A stretch of 57,878 bases of DNA from contig JARLIW010000323.1 in assembly GCA_031291515.1 (NCBI GenBank), positions 1 to 57,878 on the forward strand, read 5' to 3'. Source of the stretch: Beijerinckiaceae bacterium. Its GTDB lineage: Bacteria; Pseudomonadota; Alphaproteobacteria; Rhizobiales; Beijerinckiaceae. The notes below the pieces were generated by a model, which worked only from the letters and a program-made list of their open reading frames with translations, had not been told where the DNA came from and did not search any database. A program made the translations under genes and the position numbers. Numbering within the stretch: the stretch's first letter is position 1; each line of letters starts with the position of its first letter. This document shows, piece after piece, positions 54,092-57,878 of this stretch.

Positions 54092-56503
54092 TCAGTACAT
54101 CAACTGAGCGGAAAGTTGATGGACTTGGGCGACGCTGCTTAGAAGGCCGATGAAAGGAACTGTTCCGGTCACAGCATTCTCCATTGCTTGAAGATAATTA
54201 CGCCCTGTCGTTGAAGGACCGGTGTACTCTGCCATCAATGGACTGCTGACGGTATTTGCGGAAGTCGCAATACTAAACCCACCATTTCCGCCATTTGGCG
54301 CGGTAATGCTATTAACCCCTATGCCAGTAGCGGCTACGATGGTTCCCGTGACACGAACCACGTCGACGAACCTGGATGTGATTTCGTCGTCTGCAAACCC
54401 GACGACATAGTTTATTCTATTTGAATTGCTATTATCGGACGGTCTCCACGTCGCAGCGCTATAACTCCACGACGCTGTATTGTCTTGTTCTGACGCCGAA
54501 ACCATAACCCGATTATATTCATTCCAGAGACCTATCCACGCCCCTAGATTGCCCCCGCCGGAGCCGGTCGTCGGGCCTCCGTTCGCTGCTGCTGGATTCG
54601 GAGCAAACGTCACCGTAGCGGCGGAAGCGTCCGTCATGATCGTGCCGACATAGAGGCCGTAACCGGCCTGGGGGCCGTTGGTGATGGCGAACTGATTGAC
54701 CAGGAAGCCGTTGACGCGCGTAAGCTGCGTCGTGCCCGCGCCCGTGCCGCGCCCAGCGTAACTGCCGGAGATCGCGCTTTGCACGCCGGTTTGCGATCCC
54801 GTCGTGTTGACCGCGGCGCCGCCGACAGAGGTCGAGATTTCAAAGGTGTTGGTCGCGAGACCGGCCGCGATCACATAGTAAACCGTGCCCGCGGTGAGGC
54901 CCGTCGGGAGCGTGCCGGTCGTCGAGAAAATGATCGGCTGGCCGGCGACAAGGCCGTGACCGTTCCAGGTGATGACGGCGGGCGTGGCGATCGAGATCGA
55001 GACGCCGGAGGCCTGGCTCCATAACGGCCCGCGCGTCAGAGTGCAGATACCGGAATTGTACCAGACGAATAAATCATAGACCGCATTGGCGACTGCCGCC
55101 GCCGGTCCGGCGCTGCCCGTGGCCGAGTTGGCGAGCACGTTGGAGTTTTCCGCGCAAGTGGATGAGGCGAACGATCCGCCGTTCCATTGCGGCACCTGAT
55201 TGCCGACATCTGGCGTGTAATAGACCGTTGACGCCGCAGAAACGTTCGCGACCTGGACAGGCGTGGCCGTCGTGAGCGTCAAGCGTCCTTGCGGCGGTGG
55301 CATAGCCGCCACGCCAGCGCCCGACGAGGATGGATTGTAGGCGAGGATTTTCCAGTTGCCCGCGCCGAGATATTGCAGGAGCGCGTTCGCCCCCAGGCTC
55401 GGCGTGAGGTTCCCCCCCGTGGGCGTGATCATCGACGTCGCGTTGTAAACGACCGTCGGCGCGCCGCCGAAAACGACGTAATAGATCGGCTGCGTGGTGC
55501 TGGCGCTCGAGCCGAACGACGTGATCGAGGACGTGCCGGTGATGTTGACCAGATGGCCCGGCGCCGTGCCGAGATCGACGGTCGAGGCAGAGGCGATCGT
55601 GACTTGCGATCCGACGCCGACCGGCTCGATCGGCGCGATCATGAAATACTCGGCGAAGGCGGCCGAGTAGGAGACTTGGGTGAGCGTGTTGTTTTGGATT
55701 TCGCCGCCCGTCAGCGCCGCCGCGCCGGTGGTGAAATTCTTGACCACCGGGATGCCGTTGATCGTCGTCGCCCCGGTGTTCGAAGCCGCGGCGATGAATT
55801 GAGTAATCTGGCCGTCTTGCACCGGGGCGTTGGTCAGCGTGATCGCGTTGGCGGTGCCGTTGGCGATTCCCGCCCAATAGGGCAGGCCCGAGGGCGTCGA
55901 GGTCAGGCGATCCCAAACCGTGTTCCCGAGGCTGTCGGAAAGGATCTGGCGATAGTTGCCGACGCCATAGATAATCGCGCAGCCGTTGGAATCGAGCGGG
56001 ACCGGATCGGAGTTGAGAATCGTCTCGGCGGCGTTCTGCCAGGTCTGCGCCGGGGTCAGGGTGCCCGGCAGATACATCCCGACCGTGCCGCCCGCGACCG
56101 CCGAATTGATCGCGATCGAGGCGACCGGGACCGAGAAGCCGGTGACGTTGCCGATGTTGCCCGAGGCGGCCGACAAGGTGTCGGAAACGAGATAATTTAT
56201 CCCCGGATTGAGGATGGAAACGCCCGTGACCGCCCCGCCCGAAACGGTTATGTTGGCGGTGGCCCCGGTGCCGGAGCCGCCCGTCAGCGCGACGCCGCCA
56301 TAGGTTCCCGCCGTCCCGCCCGTGCCGCCGGTGATCGTCCCCAGCGTCCCGACGAAGCCGTTGACCCCTGTCGTGGCCTGGAAACATTGCTCCCCGTTCG
56401 GAAGCTGAGTAGCCTGGGGATAGGCGGCGCGCGGCACGAGCGCGCCAAAGAGGGCGAGCGCGAGCGTGGCCGCGACGCCAAGGGAGCGCAGTCTGGTCAG
56501 CAT
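54092..56503 (-). CDS. Large exported tail-fibre-like protein
   Basis: The 803-residue product starts with a signal peptide (MLTRLRSLGVAATLALALFGALV, cleavage after AAYPQA near 31). Residues about 55-130 are a Gly/Thr-rich module shared with the gp10-like tail protein. The middle has fibre-type text (TLTNAPVQDGQITQFIAAASN, YYVVFGGAPTVVYNATS) like P22-type and T7-type fibre N-domains. The C-terminus is beta-rich and lower in GC. It is the longest fibre-like gene and a candidate receptor-binding or surface-displayed protein. Neighbouring genes are also exported. Confidence 0.75.
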   Translation of the reverse strand: MLTRLRSLGVAATLALALFGALVPRAAYPQATQLPNGEQCFQATTGVNGFVGTLGTITGGTGGTAGTYGGVALTGGSGTGATANITVSGGAVTGVSILNPGINYLVSDTLSAASGNIGNVTGFSVPVASIAINSAVAGGTVGMYLPGTLTPAQTWQNAAETILNSDPVPLDSNGCAIIYGVGNYRQILSDSLGNTVWDRLTSTPSGLPYWAGIANGTANAITLTNAPVQDGQITQFIAAASNTGATTINGIPVVKNFTTGAAALTGGEIQNNTLTQVSYSAAFAEYFMIAPIEPVGVGSQVTIASASTVDLGTAPGHLVNITGTSSITSFGSSASTTQPIYYVVFGGAPTVVYNATSMITPTGGNLTPSLGANALLQYLGAGNWKILAYNPSSSGAGVAAMPPPQGRLTLTTATPVQVANVSAASTVYYTPDVGNQVPQWNGGSFASSTCAENSNVLANSATGSAGPAAAVANAVYDLFVWYNSGICTLTRGPLWSQASGVSISIATPAVITWNGHGLVAGQPIIFSTTGTLPTGLTAGTVYYVIAAGLATNTFEISTSVGGAAVNTTGSQTGVQSAISGSYAGRGTGAGTTQLTRVNGFLVNQFAITNGPQAGYGLYVGTIMTDASAATVTFAPNPAAANGGPTTGSGGGNLGAWIGLWNEYNRVMVSASEQDNTASWSYSAATWRPSDNSNSNRINYVVGFADDEITSRFVDVVRVTGTIVAATGIGVNSITAPNGGNGGFSIATSANTVSSPLMAEYTGPSTTGRNYLQAMENAVTGTVPFIGLLSSVAQVHQLSAQLMY

Positions 56504-56533
56504 AAAGGATTCCTTATGCGGCGGAGGTCTTAG

Positions 56534-56875
56534 ATGCCCCTATCGGACATCGTTTCGATCGTCTGGCCTGTGGCCTTCGTCGTGGTGTTTTTCGCCATTG
56601 CGCCCCGCGCGCCGCGCGTGTGGGGGGTGATGTGCGGGATCGCCGTCGGGCCGCCAATTCTCGACGACCTATGCCGCCGACTTTCGATTTTCTCGCTGCT
56701 CGGCGTGAGCGATTCCGGCGATCTTCATCTAGGGTTCGTGATCGGCGCCGAGATCGTCCTGTGGTCCGCGTTTCTACTCGTCACTGCGACGATCCTGCTA
56801 AGGCGGAGAGAAGGCCGGCGCCATAGGGATGCGGCAGCACCCACGGGGGAAGCGCCGCCAGCGCGCTTCGGCTGA
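56534..56875 (+). CDS. Plus-strand multi-span membrane protein ('moron')
   Basis: The 113-residue product starts at ATG 56534 after a perfect GGAGG six bases upstream. It has about three spans (IVSIVWPVAFVVVFFAIAP, VWGVMCGIAVGPPILDDL, FVIGAEIVLWSAFLLVTATILLR) and a charged tail. It opposes all neighbours, and its end overlaps the SleB-type gene antisense. The leader is shared with the divergent fibre gene 30 bases away. Superinfection exclusion or lysogenic conversion is a reasonable guess. Confidence 0.65.
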   Translation: MPLSDIVSIVWPVAFVVVFFAIAPRAPRVWGVMCGIAVGPPILDDLCRRLSIFSLLGVSDSGDLHLGFVIGAEIVLWSAFLLVTATILLRRREGRRHRDAAAPTGEAPPARFG

Positions 56876-57737
56876 GCGCGTTGGTCAAAGCCGACCCGCC
56901 GCGCGCCGCGGCGGCGATATGCGGCACGCGCGTAAAAGCGTGTTCAATCTGATCGAGCAGCGCCGATTGCAGCGGTCCCGTTGCGCCGAGAGCGCGCGCA
57001 GTCTGATCACGCAACCGAGCATTCGACGCTGCGCTGAGCGCACTGACGGCGCCGCGGAAGCCGCGCGAAGCGATCTCTGTTCCGACGCCCGCCGCCGGGC
57101 CGCCGAGCACCGTGGCGGCGAGCGGCAGCACTTCGGACGGATTGGGCTTGGTGTCGGGTGTGAACTCGCGCGAGGCCGCGGTTCGCTCGGCAGTGGCCGA
57201 ATTGCGAGCCACTTGCTGTTCGGTCGCCCGCATCGTCGCCTCGGCGTCGAGCGAGTCGAACACCTTGCCGGCGTTCGGAAAGAGAGCATCGAGCTTGGCG
57301 CGATTGGCGGTGGATTTCGAAAACAGGCTCTTTGCCGCAGCGAAATCGCCCCCGCGGGCGTTGTCGAGCGCATCGTGAACGGCTGAGAGCGCGCCGGTGC
57401 GCATGGCGTCGGCTTGTTCTGGCGTCTTGGCGGCGAGACTGCGTTGCATATCCTCGATACGAGTGCCCGGCTTGAAAATCTCGGTACCTTCATTGAGGGC
57501 GTCGAGGCGCCCCATGTGGCCGGAGAACGCCGCGTCGCCCTGGGCGATGTTGGGATCGCTTTTCAGCACGGCGTCGAGCTGCTGGCGGACGTTCTTGGCC
57601 GCCCCGAGCGCGTTCTTGCCTGCCGTGGTCGTCGCGTCGCCGCGGCTTTCAATGAAGTCGTCGAGCGCCTGGCGGGCGCCCATAAGCGCTTGGGGATCAT
57701 CCTTCGGGACGATCATGCTGAGCTTCGTGCCGTTTGG
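56781..57737 (-). CDS. SleB-type hydrolase / large virion ejection protein, C-terminal part
   Basis: This is the 3' part of the 866-residue protein that starts at 1644; coding actually runs on through 57878, which duplicates bases 1-141. The segment is mostly helical, with Ala-rich stretches and a hydrophobic stretch near the C-terminus, and I see no second enzyme domain. Its last 95 bases are overlapped antisense by a plus-strand membrane-protein gene ending at 56875. Confidence 0.85.
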   Translation of the reverse strand, partial: PNGTKLSMIVPKDDPQALMGARQALDDFIESRGDATTTAGKNALGAAKNVRQQLDAVLKSDPNIAQGDAAFSGHMGRLDALNEGTEIFKPGTRIEDMQRSLAAKTPEQADAMRTGALSAVHDALDNARGGDFAAAKSLFSKSTANRAKLDALFPNAGKVFDSLDAEATMRATEQQVARNSATAERTAASREFTPDTKPNPSEVLPLAATVLGGPAAGVGTEIASRGFRGAVSALSAASNARLRDQTARALGATGPLQSALLDQIEHAFTRVPHIAAAARGGSALTNALSRSALAALPPWVLPHPYGAGLLSALAGSSQ

Positions 57738-57878
57738 ACCGGGAACGGTCGAAATCTCGCGCGTGAGATAGCTCTTGGCGGTTTGCAGCGCGCTTTGAAC
57801 GCTGCCCGACGCATTCGGGAGTTTCGCGTCAATGTCGGCGAGGATCGGCGTCACATCCATCGGCTGCGGATTGGCGCG
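57738..57878. repeat. Terminal direct repeat, copy 2 (contig overlap)
   Basis: This is the second copy of the 141-base end overlap; it should be removed to give a 57,737-base circle. It lies inside the coding region of the large SleB-type virion protein. Confidence 0.95.

Noticed and set aside
1-57878. CRISPR arrays, insertion sequences, partition or integrase genes
   Set aside because: No array of regularly spaced direct repeats, no transposase or Par protein, and no tyrosine or serine recombinase could be seen in any large open frame.

Overview
This window is a complete temperate-type, short-tailed (P22-like podovirus) phage genome, assembled as a circle and cut open inside a gene. The first and last 141 bases are identical, so the unique genome is 57,737 bp. 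The host is probably a high-GC alphaproteobacterium, perhaps Rhizobiales. Three things suggest this: a GcrA-family cell-cycle regulator (essentially alphaproteobacterial), GC-rich codon use on both strands, and a 45-base att-like stretch matching the 3' half of a bacterial tRNA-Pro(CGG). No family assignment was checked against a database.

Layout. A regulatory switch lies at 37.1-38.3 kb: two divergent HTH genes, look-alike promoters (TTGACR-17-GAATAT) and palindromic operators. Leftward (minus strand, 37.3 down to 26 kb) runs a long, tightly overlapped early/middle operon: Cro-like HTH, GcrA, adenine methyltransferase, DUF1064-type nuclease, DUF1376/YdaU-like replication protein, PP-loop PAPS-reductase-like protein, two MUG113/GIY-YIG-like nucleases, a ribbon-helix-helix regulator, and a tRNA-Ser(CGA). 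A strong terminator at 26.03 kb closes it. The head and tail genes continue on the minus strand from 26 kb to the left end: TerS-like, tail-fibre-like exported protein, Acb2-like anti-CBASS protein, TerL, portal, scaffold, P22-type coat, gp4-like and gp10-like tail proteins, gp7-like and other ejection proteins, a sulfotransferase-acetyltransferase fusion, and a large SleB-type hydrolase that crosses the contig ends. Rightward (plus strand, 37.4-48.6 kb) runs the second early operon: CI-like HTH, DnaQ-type exonuclease, Bet/RecT recombinase, NinB, and about a dozen very small proteins, ending at the tRNA-Pro att-like site. From 56.5 down to 48.7 kb the minus strand carries an exported fibre cluster, then the lysis genes: exported CHAP hydrolase, amidase endolysin with a PG-binding domain, holin-like and spanin-like membrane proteins.

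Notable points. (1) Ten intact HNH endonuclease genes, one HNH remnant and two MUG113/GIY-YIG-like genes sit at gene borders throughout, including three related HNH pairs; one HNH gene separates gcrA from a stray second gcrA tail. (2) A tRNA-Pro att core is present with no integrase, and it truncates what looks like an excisionase gene. (3) Virion-type fibre proteins carry Sec signal peptides. (4) An Acb2-like cyclic-nucleotide sponge lies in the late region. (5) A sulfotransferase/GNAT fusion sits among the ejection-protein genes. (6) Two plus-strand membrane-protein 'morons' interrupt the minus-strand late operon; one has a triple 10-bp repeat upstream and its own terminator.
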